In this document: one piece after another, positions 55,460-64,000 of the stretch
How positions within the stretch are numbered: position 1 is the stretch's first letter
Layout: the number at the start of each line of letters is the position of its first letter
Source of the DNA: Scylla paramamosain
Lineage: Eukaryota > Arthropoda > Malacostraca > Decapoda > Portunidae
Length of the DNA: 64,000 nt
Direction: 5' to 3'
NCBI RefSeq assembly: GCF_035594125.1
Contig: NC_087163.1
Span: forward strand, 1,689,001-1,753,000
The notes under the pieces: generated by a model
The model's database searches: none
Told to the model about the DNA's origin: nothing
What the model saw: the letters and a program-made list of their open reading frames with translations, nothing else
Translations under genes and position numbers: made by a program

Positions 55460-57850
55460 GCAGTATGGCGGGGCGGCGTCGGCACACAGGCGGGAGCGGC
55501 ACGAGGGCACTCTGGCCTGACGAGAGGGTTACGATCAACGATACTCGGCCATAAAAGTCTCGCTAAGGACCACGAGGGCATAAGTGGCGCCTCGTCCCCG
55601 TGACTCTGCAAGCGAGAGCCTCCTTTTGCCACTTCACACGAACCACGAGAGGGATGCCGAGTAAAAATAGACGAAGTAGCGACTTTTTCTCTTTTTAAAT
55701 ACATGAGGAATGAATGGTTTATGTCGCGTACTGAGAGTTGCGGTGTCTGCGTTTTTTGCATGTTTTTTTTTTCTTTTTATGTTTATTTTGCGTCCCTTGC
55801 GTTCCCTCCTCAGCTGTGTTACTGACGCGGCAAGTTGTGGCCTCAGTCTGCCCCACGGTAGGTTTAGAGACGAACTCAACCATAAGCGAAGAGAAAATCT
55901 CACAACTGAGCAACCGCCAACCAAAATTCTGTTCCGGAATCACAGATCTACAAATTGAAGCATTACATTCTGCAGGCGCTGATCTACAAGCATTTCTGAA
56001 CTTGCGAGTTTGCAGGAGCAAGCGCAAGCCAGCTGTCTCGGTTTCAGTAGAAGACATGAGTTGTATTTGGTTCTGGATAGCAATAAAGGTTTTTATTAGC
56101 TTTAGGAGGAGGAAGTTTTTCATAATAAGGGATTTAATAATCATCTCGAGTCTTTAATCATATTTACATTTTTTCTGAATAACATGAGATGATTTAATGA
56201 AGTCCAGAAATTGCCTGTATTGAATAATCTTTATATTAGCATGTTTATATTTGAATACTTTAATATCATATTTTAACACAAAAGCAAAGGTAAGTTGGCG
56301 GACAATTTCACGTTCCGCAAACGCGAAACGGCAAATCTGCGAAAAATTTGCAGCAAAACTACACCACCAGCGAGATCACACTTCCGCAATTACGGAATTA
56401 GCGGTTTGCGGATGTGATTGCGGAATTGGTCAGCGCTGGAAAATATGGGAACACTTTTTCCCCTCACGGTTGCATCTATAATAACAGAGCGCGGCGTTCC
56501 GTTCAGTTACTGGGTGTGGGAAACTCTTCAAACAAAACAAGCACTATTTTATAAAACTTTTCTTATACCTAAGAGTAATTTTTTTTTCGTCCGCGTCCTG
56601 CTCTCCGTCACCATTTGTTTTTTGGCGAGCGTCAGTGTTCCGGGGAATTAGGCCATGCATTAGGTGATGTGTTGCGCGCCGCCCGCTCACCAACTTAATT
56701 CCGCTCCCTAACCGGGGATAAATTGTTCACGTCTGACCTCATTTTTTCACTCTCAGAAGGGACGTGTTTCGCTGGATAAATAGCTACTCTGTTAACTTTG
56801 TGACGCATGGACGACTTATGGGATAATTGTAACGCATGTTTATCCCTTTTTGCCATGATTGACTTTCAGATAGATTTTTTGCATCCTAGGAGACTTTGAA
56901 CGACCAGTAATCGATGGAGAGTAGCTGTGTTTCCTTCATTCTGGTTCTGCGAGGCTCAACAAGCCCATGCGGCGCTATTTCCATGAGAACTATTCACTGA
57001 AGACTACTAGTTAATGGGTTTTTCGCCTTAACAGTGTCATGTAGTTTCGTCTTTCCAGAACACTAAAACCTCTTTAAAGTCAAAATAACCAAGATCCGAG
57101 GCATATCAGTCCCCGTCATTCTTACTCTCCGATCAACAAGTAAGCCTTTATCCCCACCAACCACAGTCTGCAAGGAACAGTCACCTTTACAAGCTTCTGA
57201 GTAAGAGCTATACTAACATCAATGTTCTTACAGTAATGGGTTGTTTGCCATGGGTCTTTCAGTACTCCTCGACCAAATAGACGTTATGTGCTAGTGAGGT
57301 CCTTATGTTTGGCCTTTGCTGCGTCTTACCTCGGTTACATTTAACAAGCTGTAGTGAAAGCTATCGAGGTTTTCAAGAGCGTTTTCATGACTAGTGGGCG
57401 TTTAAGGATTCTGCGTCATCAATAGGAAAAAAAACATGATGAGAACCTTACTGATCGTACCTGTGGCCTCTGTATTTATTCCTCATGAGAGTCCTTGGAG
57501 TTTAACCCCTTTGACAGCTACACAATATTTTCCTCACAATCATCTACTACAACATTTAGACACTTTCCTCATTGCAGCTTCCTAAATATGTAGTTCTGTA
57601 GCCTAGAAAAGATATTTACCTCCCGCCCCATTTTTTCCGGTGTCCATGCAAACAGTTGTCGTTTTAGGGGTCTGAGTGACAATAAAACACAGTCATAGCA
57701 GGTTAAGAGTACTGGCTTGACTCGACTTCTGGCGCGCCCCCTCACAGCACCGGCACCACCCTAGGCCGCACTGAGCGTCTGGAAGGCCGTGCTCAGGTCA
57801 ACGTGCGTAATAGAGACTAAGTGAAGGGAGTGTGTAAGAGGATTTCACTT
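55460..57850. other. Quiet stretch of 2.4 kb
   Basis: There are no microsatellites here. The plus-strand frame 55738-56157 (139 codons) starts with a hydrophobic run that looks like a signal peptide, but the run is produced by a T-tract and nothing downstream is recognisable. A short imperfect inverted repeat built on TTCCGCAAT / ATTGCGGAA lies at 56382-56425. The diverged MITE at 57345-57510 is the only element identified. Confidence 0.5.
57345..57510 (-). mobile_element. Diverged MITE copy
   Basis: On the minus strand: ACAGAGGCCACAGGTACGAT, CAGTAAGGTTCTCATCATGT, TTCCTATTGATGACGCAGAA, then GCCCACTAGTCATGAAAACG and CTCTTGAAAACC. The block order matches the family, and the version resembles the copy at 22580-22800 most. 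Termini are not clear. Confidence 0.55.
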
Positions 57851-57861
57851 TGGGTCCGTGG

Positions 57862-57864
<3 letters not shown>

Positions 57865-57916
<52 letters not shown>
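57865..57916. repeat. (TG)n microsatellite
   Basis: About 25 TG units. Confidence 0.98.
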
Positions 57917-57917
<1 letters not shown>

Positions 57918-58174
57918 GCCGGGAGAGTAGCAGCGGCCGGGCCTAATGGAGAGCGGCTTTAATTAAAATATAATATTGCGAAGTGTTCACCACCCGAGAG
58001 ATTTGTGGGAACCGATAACACCTGGAATATATTATCCCATTTCCTGTTTGTACTCGATGTGAGAGTGAGGGGGGGGTAGCTCTGTGTGTGTGTGTGTTGG
58101 GGGGAGGAGGGGAAGGAACAGGTAGGCGAATGAGCGAGCGTTGGTATACATTATATAGATAGATGTGTGACAGA

Positions 58175-58178
<4 letters not shown>

Positions 58179-58251
<73 letters not shown>

Positions 58252-58270
58252 TGTGTGTGTGTGTGTGTGT
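58179..58270. repeat. (GT)n microsatellite
   Basis: About 45 GT units with one AT variant near 58244. A smaller GT run lies at 58083-58098. Confidence 0.98.
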
Positions 58271-58617
58271 CTAGCTAGAGTACAGTTCGCTTCAGAGCAT
58301 TTTCATGTTTCCAGCTTGGCATCCTTCCCAGGGGCGTTAGGCTGAGGAGTCCTGCCACGCTTTGCCTCTTACTGTGCACCTTCCCTCCTGCTTTGTGCCT
58401 CACCCCGCTCTGCCTTCACCTGACACGTAAAGGGAACGGTGTGCTACAAAGGAAACCAATTTCCCCGAAGTCTTAGGAATAATGCAGTGCTTCCTTTGAA
58501 AAGTTTGAGTCAAAGGAGGAGAGGAAATATAGTAAGGAGGAGGGAAGGAAGTCGCGGTAATCTTTTTGCACCTAGAGAGTTTGACGGAAAGTTTGTGTGC
58601 GTGTGTGAGTTTGTTGT

Positions 58618-58621
<4 letters not shown>

Positions 58622-58707
<86 letters not shown>
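58622..58707. repeat. (GA)n microsatellite
   Basis: GA array with one phase shift near 58649. Confidence 0.98.
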
Positions 58708-58710
<3 letters not shown>

Positions 58711-59212
58711 CCCTATGTCTGTCTCACGAGGAAATCAGGAGGGAGAGAGAGGAAAAAAAAAAAAGTGGGAACTCACATCATCATCATATTAACTTAACGA
58801 TTACCACATCCGACCGGCAAATAAAAAACGGAAATTATCTTTTAAATTCTGACTCTGATATTGAAATGGAGCTTAGAGGAAAGTTTTTTGTGGGGGAGAA
58901 ACTCAGTGTTGCCTCAGTCACTTACCCCTCGCCTTCACCCACACCAGTCACTGCCGCCCACACCACACACACAACACCCACCTCCACTTCCTCCTCCTCT
59001 CCCTCCTACTTCTCTCCCTCTCCCTCTTCGCAGGTGGAAAAGTTTATTACTGCGGGATAAATGACTCCTTCGAAGGGATAATACAGAAAAAGCACAGCCG
59101 TTCTTTAGGGGATTCTAGCTTAAGCCTGAAACACCTTGCCCGCCTTGCCTCCTGCGATGACCGTGTTAGTGTGTTGACTTGGGTGCCACGCGAGGTACGG
59201 TGTGGATTTGTT

Positions 59213-59250
59213 GGGTGGTGGTGGTGGTGGTAGTGGTGGTGGTGGTGGTT
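59213..59250. repeat. (GGT)n trinucleotide repeat
   Basis: About 12 GGT units with two substitutions. Confidence 0.93.
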
Positions 59251-59256
59251 GTGGTC

Positions 59257-59260
<4 letters not shown>

Positions 59261-59324
<64 letters not shown>

Positions 59325-59331
59325 GAGAGAG

Positions 59332-59364
<33 letters not shown>

Positions 59365-59365
59365 A
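59261..59365. repeat. (GA)n microsatellite with repeated GGAGA shifts
   Basis: GA array with four or five GG phase shifts in its right half. The pattern mirrors the CC-shifted CT array at 54397. Confidence 0.97.
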
Positions 59366-59650
59366 GGATAGGGTTATGGTTGTGGGTGGGTGGATGTGAG
59401 TGGATGGGTTGGTGAACATTATATTAGTGTGTGCGGATCCACATGCTGCCTTCACGAAGCCTGTAGTCCACACGTCTGAGTCTAGATACATTTTGAGAAC
59501 CAAATTCGGGAACCAAGTGTCTCGAGCACCAAGCGCCTCAGGCCTATTTCGCACTCAGGCCGATCTGTCTTGAGGATTATCTGACCTGGCGCCCTGTGTG
59601 ACCTGAGTACCATCCACCCCAGTACCAAGTGACTGGCCCTCGACAAATGC

Positions 59651-59913
59651 TACATCGCAGACAGGCATAATCACACCACCTCATCACCAATACCATCACC
59701 ACCGCTACATTTCCATACTACATCGCAGACAGGCATAATCACATCACCTCATCACCAATACCATCACCACCACTACATTTCCATACTACATCGCAGACAG
59801 GCATAACCACACCACCTCATCACCAATACCATCACCACCGCTACATTTCCATACTACATCGCAGACAGGCATAACCACACCACCTCATCACCAGTACCAT
59901 CACCACCACTACA
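59651..59913. repeat. 68-bp minisatellite, 3.9 copies
   Basis: The anchor TACATCGCAGACAGGCATAA starts at 59651, 59719, 59787 and 59855, exactly 68 nt apart. Copies differ at only a few sites (CACACC/CACATC, ACCG/ACCA, AATAC/AGTAC). The last unit ends about ten bases short and is followed by decayed CACCAC-rich DNA that repeats ACAGGCATAA near 59911 and AGGCATAAG near 59970. Confidence 0.97.
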
Positions 59914-60086
59914 GGCATAACTACACCAACACATCATTACTGTCATCACCAGCACACCAACACCACAGATAGGCATAAGCACACCACGACCACATCACAA
60001 TCACCACATCAACAACACATACAGACATACACCACCACAATATCATTTCTACCACCACCACCACCACCACTACCACCACCACCATT
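59914..60086. repeat. Decayed ACC/CAC-rich field
   Basis: Degenerate extension of the 68-bp minisatellite, ending in about ten CCA units (60050-60085). Confidence 0.8.
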
Positions 60087-60405
60087 GTAAGCGCACGGGT
60101 CCCATTTTAGCCTGAGGGAAGCAACACACGCCATCACTTCAGATCACCCTTTCCTCCTCCTCCTCCCTTCCCTCGTCGCCTCGCCTCGCCGTGCTGCTGG
60201 AGGCGTGTAGTGGGGATCTGTGTGTCAGCCTCGCCTCTTCCCTGTATAGACGCAGCTCGGCCCTCGCGGCTATGGCGAGATGGAGGAAGGGGACACATGC
60301 TCTTAACTCTAACCCTCAGGAGCCTCGCAGCGCCCACACCTTTATGGATATTGCAATGTCTTGTGACTGAAGTGAATTGAGTTTTAGCAGCGGCTTGTAT
60401 GTTTT

Positions 60406-60516
<111 letters not shown>

Positions 60517-60819
60517 TTTTCCTCTTTCTATATTGATATATCCATACTTATGTCTGTTAATATTGTAATCATTGTAGTATCATTAAGTTTGTGTGTTTCC
60601 TGAGTTTAACTTCTACTTTTACCTATTCTTACTATAAAAGGCGTAATGACTAACACCTGTCTTCTCTTATTACAGGTAAGAAAGTGGAGACTGCGGGAGA
60701 CAGTGAGAGTTAAGAATCCACGGAACTGTGAAGGTGAGAAGTGAAAGAAAATTATTAGAAATCTTTGAAGATGATATGGTGGTGTGTATGTGACAGGAGA
60801 GTGCATTGAAGTGACGTAA

Positions 60820-60821
<2 letters not shown>

Positions 60822-60870
<49 letters not shown>
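60822..60870. repeat. (GT)n microsatellite
   Basis: About 24 GT units. Confidence 0.97.
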
Positions 60871-60871
<1 letters not shown>

Positions 60872-61380
60872 CTAAGCGAGCAGAAGTGAAGAACAGCATG
60901 ATGTAAAAAATGACACGATATTGTGTGAGGGTGTACAGAGGGTGACATTAGGGTGTGTGAAGGCGACATGAAGCTGCGTGAAGGGAAGGAGAATGTGTAT
61001 GGTAACGAGACAGTGAGTGAGGGGGAAGAGGCGACAGATACAGGGAGAGAGACAGTAAGGGATGAGGGAAGCAGCTGAAATGGGGAGGCAGGAGAGACCG
61101 GAGGGAGAATAAAGGGCATGATATGAAAAGTGAGAGGGGAGGATGAAGCGGAAGAGGAAGGTAGGGGTTAGGGTGTCTGGGGCTGCACTACCCGACCCTC
61201 CCACGCTTATACCTGCCATTGGTGCCTTAATTAAAAGCTGCACGTAGTTGTTACGCAGGTGAATTACGGGAAATTGCCAGAAATAGTTCATGACACAGTG
61301 AGGAAGGTTTTTGTCGCGTTCTGTAAGGAGACAATCTGGCGTCATGTTCCGCTGATGGAGGGAAGTGAAGCTTGATAATT
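60872..61380. other. Unannotated stretch
   Basis: Purine-leaning sequence with GAGGG words. The minus-strand frame 60872-61345 (157 codons) is Ser/Pro/Leu-rich and matches nothing known. Confidence 0.45.
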
Positions 61381-61386
61381 TGTTCC

Positions 61387-61414
61387 TGTGTGTGTGTGTG
61401 TGTGTGTGTGTGTA
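61387..61414. repeat. (TG)n microsatellite
   Basis: About 14 TG units. Confidence 0.95.
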
Positions 61415-61684
61415 GGGCGGCGTACAGGGACAGTCATTAGTACCATTTAATCCCAGGGTCTGATTCCTCGCTTTACCTCAGCCGTCCTCCTGATTGCACT
61501 AGTTAGCGTGGCAGCTTCCCCGTTGCATCGCGATCATCCACGAACAGCCGGCCGGGTTCTGGCATTCCGGAGTCACAGGGACGCTTTATGAACCTTTGTG
61601 TCAGTAGTGTTATGGTAGCTTTAAGTTGTACCGTCTGTGTGTCTCCTCTGTCCTTCCTTCTGTCCTGGCAGGCTGTTTTCAAGG

Positions 61685-61860
61685 GCTGCATTACTAAATG
61701 TGTCGGCGCCTTTAGTACTTTAAGGGACTCCAGTAAAAGTCTTAGAGGTTTTGATGGCGTTTTCATGATGGAATAGTTTAACAAGATTATGTACCGTCAG
61801 TGGGGAAAACATCCATGATAACGAGACTGATCATCTTGAAAGTAGTGTTACGACATCACA
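61685..61860 (-). mobile_element. Diverged MITE copy
   Basis: On the minus strand: GATGATCAGTCTCGTTATCA, GGATGTTTTCCCCACTGACG, GTACATAATCTTGTTAAACT, ATTCCATCATGAAAACGCCA and GACTTTTACTGGAGTCCC keep the family's block order. It is strongly mutated, with no clear terminal repeats. Confidence 0.55.
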
Positions 61861-61889
61861 AATTGGTTTAAAATAGTACTAGTAGAGGA

Positions 61890-62280
61890 TTTTGTCTTTT
61901 GCCTCTCGTCTTTCTCCGTCTTTGTTTTCTTTGTCCGTCGTTATTGTTGTTTACTCTACTGAAACTGCTCCTGTGTGTTTCTGCCGCCGTCCTTCCCTGT
62001 CTCCTTCCCTCTCTTCTTCCTTCCCTCCTTGCGGTGCCTCCATGTCTCTCTTCCCCTGTCTTCCCTCACCCGCCATCCGTCTATCCTATCACTGCTAACC
62101 CTCATGTTTCCTTTTATCTCCACACACCACTTCTTCCCCTCGCCTTTCCTCCTCGCACCTCACATCACTCACGTCAATGTCCCCTTTTCTCCTTCCCTCC
62201 CTTCACTCTCCTCTACACTACCCCCTGCTTCCTTCCTTCCTCCTTTCCTTCCTCTCCTCCCCTCGCCTCACCACTTAATT
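61890..62280. repeat. Pyrimidine-rich tract
   Basis: About 390 nt of C/T-rich DNA (CCTTCCCTC words). Three overlapping plus-strand frames over it are artefacts. Confidence 0.8.
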
Positions 62281-62490
62281 AACTACCTGTGCGGCATACA
62301 TCAGGTGGGGAGTAAGTCGTCCCAGGCACTGCACCACTAAGGTTGTCGAGGCAGACATAAAAATAAGCCCTGTACTTAAGCGTCAGTGTGGACAGTTTGC
62401 TAATGGCGGGGAAAGAGAAACTCCGGGAGAAGGAAATGGAATAGCGAGGATTGCGGAAGGTCTGGAATCCTTAAAGCTGGCGGGGATGTG

Positions 62491-62690
62491 ACTGGGGGAG
62501 GCCTGGGTGTGATGGGATGTGTTGGGGACTGACTGGGAGGAGACCTGAGTGAGCTGGGACGTGGTGGGGCTGACTGGGGAAGGCCTGGGTGTGATGGAGC
62601 GTGCTGGGGCTAACTGGGTGCACTGCGACATATTGGGAATGACTAGGGGAGGCCTGGGTGTGCTAGGCGTGGTCAAGGGTGATGGGGCAA
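62491..62690. repeat. 41-bp minisatellite, degenerate
   Basis: The anchor ACTGGG falls at 62491, 62532, 62573 and 62613, with a variant ACTAGG at 62642. Each anchor except 62613 is followed by GGCCTGGGTGTGATGGG-like sequence. Spacings are 41, 41, 40 and 29. Weaker echoes (GGAAGGCCTGAGCGTG near 62896) suggest that it once extended to about 62950. Confidence 0.88.
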
Positions 62691-63269
62691 CTGGAGTGGG
62701 CTTAGGAGATAGAAACCCGAGTGGTGAGGCTTAGTATGTGCATTTACTCCAGGGTAGGAGGGCTGGGTGGGCGGGGCGGCCTCATGCTGGCGTGTCCTGG
62801 CTGGCTGAGATAGGATTTGGCAAGCTTGAGTCAGGGTGTTTTGGGCTGAGGGAGGATGTGGCGGCGCGTGGCCTCGGCTGGGAATAGATAGGCTTTGGAA
62901 GGCCTGAGCGTGTTTGATTTAGTGATTAGGTGAGGGACTGATCGGAAGGCGCAGTGCGAGAGCTTGTGCAGGCTGTGTAAAGGGCGGTGGTTGGGTCACG
63001 AGTGAAAGGAGGGAATTTCGCTCATATTGGCTGCGAAATTCACGTAGACTTGCAAAGGATCACAGTGTGGCGTCACCTCTCCCGCCAAATTAGGTTCTGC
63101 TTCAGCCTCTTGTGTTGCGCCAGCCAGCCAGCCAGGGGTGGGGTAGGAGGGGAAGACTGGAAGCACAGATGAGGTGGGAGGAAGAGGTTTTGTGGGCGTG
63201 AAGAAAGGAGAATAGGAAGTGAGGGATGGTAGAGCACAGAAGCGTGGATCAAAACACACACACATCACC

Positions 63270-63580
63270 ACGTCTAGGTCACATAAGGTTAGTTGCTGTC
63301 GTGAAGGTCACCACTTATTCTAAGCCACCACACATACGTCACCAGGCACAGCTCACTAATCCAGGCGTGTGCAGATGAGGCGACACCAGTCAGGTCACAC
63401 CCAGTAGGTCATTAGGTATTACCCGCTTAGGTCAGTCATCAGGTCACCCGTGTAAGCCAGAAGGTTATATGTTTAGGTAAATAGGTCAGTCGTGTAAGTT
63501 AGTGGGTCATGTGTGTAGGTCTGTAGGTCACCCGGGTAGGTCACTAGGTCACAGTTAAATAGGTCAATAGGTCACCCAGT
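63270..63580 (+). repeat. AGGTCA-rich cluster (degenerate tandem repeat)
   Basis: Twelve exact AGGTCA hexamers, all on the plus strand, begin at 63276, 63305, 63392, 63406, 63429, 63441, 63483, 63525, 63538, 63546, 63561 and 63569. A GGGTCA is at 63504. Two pairs (63538/63546 and 63561/63569) are direct repeats spaced by 2 nt. TAAATAGGTCA at 63478 and 63556 fits the A/T-extended monomer site known for ROR/HR3-type nuclear receptors. AGGTCA is the half-site of many nuclear receptors. The single-strand bias and irregular spacing are equally well explained by decay of a tandem repeat with a GTAGGTCA-like unit. Confidence 0.75.
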
Positions 63581-63589
63581 TTATAGCAC

Positions 63590-63860
63590 CCCCATCTTTC
63601 GCCACGTCCTGCCTCGCTCTGCTCTCATCCCCGTCACACAGCTTCATCCTCTGCTACACCACATCCCCCCCCATCACCCCACCCTGCGATACCACACCCT
63701 CTATCACCCCTCCCTGCTACGCCTCACCTTACCACACCCTTCACTACCGCACCCCGTCCTGCTACACCACACCCCAATCTGCACCGCCACATTCCGCCCC
63801 ACCACATCTAATCCTGCTACACCCCGACTTGCCACACTCAGTACCCCGCCACAGTAACCC
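63590..63860. repeat. Degenerate CTGCTACACCACACC-type repeat
   Basis: Variants of CTGCTACACCACACC and CCTGCTACG recur at about 63651, 63713, 63749 and 63811 within C/A-rich DNA. The unit is short (about 15-35 nt) and badly decayed. Confidence 0.6.
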
Positions 63861-64000
63861 ACCCCAGTCCTTCCTAGTGACCAAGTTTCCCGCCCTGTGC
63901 CAGAAGTTGTAAATCTTGAAAACAACATTACCAGGGAAAGGAAGGTTGTCAGGCAGTTTTGGTAATGCGAGGCAGGCACGGGAAGCAGACAGTGGAAGGC

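Noticed and set aside
55738..56157. 139-codon plus-strand frame with a signal-peptide-like start
   Set aside because: The hydrophobic start is encoded by a T-tract (55763-55775) and the remainder matches no secreted family. A second frame is open over the same DNA on the other strand. No splice or promoter support.
56382..56425. Inverted repeat TTCCGCAAT / ATTGCGGAA as a possible transposon end or operator
   Set aside because: Arms of only 9-10 bp and a 26-nt loop. No second copy elsewhere in the window and no associated element.

Overview
This window looks like non-coding nuclear DNA from a large, repeat-rich arthropod genome. A decapod crustacean is the best guess. The reasons are the very high density of long, near-pure dinucleotide microsatellites (AC/GT and AG/CT arrays of 40-140 nt every 1-2 kb), diverged LINE 3' ends whose last codons read like crustacean CR1/L2-type reverse transcriptases, and a short inverted-repeat element present about ten times. 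The species cannot be named from the sequence alone. I found no convincing host protein-coding gene, no rRNA and no intact tRNA. Nearly every longer open frame is a reading through a simple repeat (poly-LS, ER, TH, VC, P, Q) or through AT- or pyrimidine-rich DNA.

Layout. 0-5.5 kb: a purine-rich minisatellite, compound TTA/GTA repeats, two neighbouring copies of a LINE 3' end (about 1.82-2.15 kb), a duplicated GGT-bearing unit (3.07-3.37 kb) and two long AC arrays. 5.5-12 kb: GGT, AC, GT, a 136-nt AT array, a broken reverse-transcriptase C-terminus (7.65-7.88 kb, minus), GA/GGA arrays and a possible RNase H-like LINE fragment (10.5-10.7 kb, minus). 12-24 kb: tetranucleotide arrays, a MITE split by a LINE tail (14.3-14.6 kb), a very diverged satellite-like array (19.05-20.17 kb), 0.8 kb of purine-rich DNA and three MITE copies in a row (22.16-22.8 kb). 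24-36 kb: a quieter, more GC-balanced stretch with few repeats, then a 57-nt sequence present twice without a mismatch (29.7 and 32.4 kb), a 127-bp tandem duplication, a 145-bp tandem repeat and a 21-bp minisatellite. 36-56 kb: more MITE copies, CT/GA/GT arrays, a 29-bp minisatellite, G-rich tracts, a three-copy tandem repeat of about 106 bp with a MITE end inside it, and GTA, CTGT and CT arrays. 56-64 kb: a quiet stretch (56.5-57.8 kb), more MITE fragments, a 68-bp minisatellite, a 41-bp minisatellite, and a same-strand cluster of twelve AGGTCA hexamers at the far right.

Function. Nothing here forms an operon, pathway or defence system. The content is mobile-element debris plus simple and tandem repeats, some nested in each other in a readable order. 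The most useful signals are the MITE family with its inverted ends, the diverged satellite array, the exact 57-nt duplication and the AGGTCA cluster. Family names for the transposon pieces rest on remembered motif patterns and were not searched.
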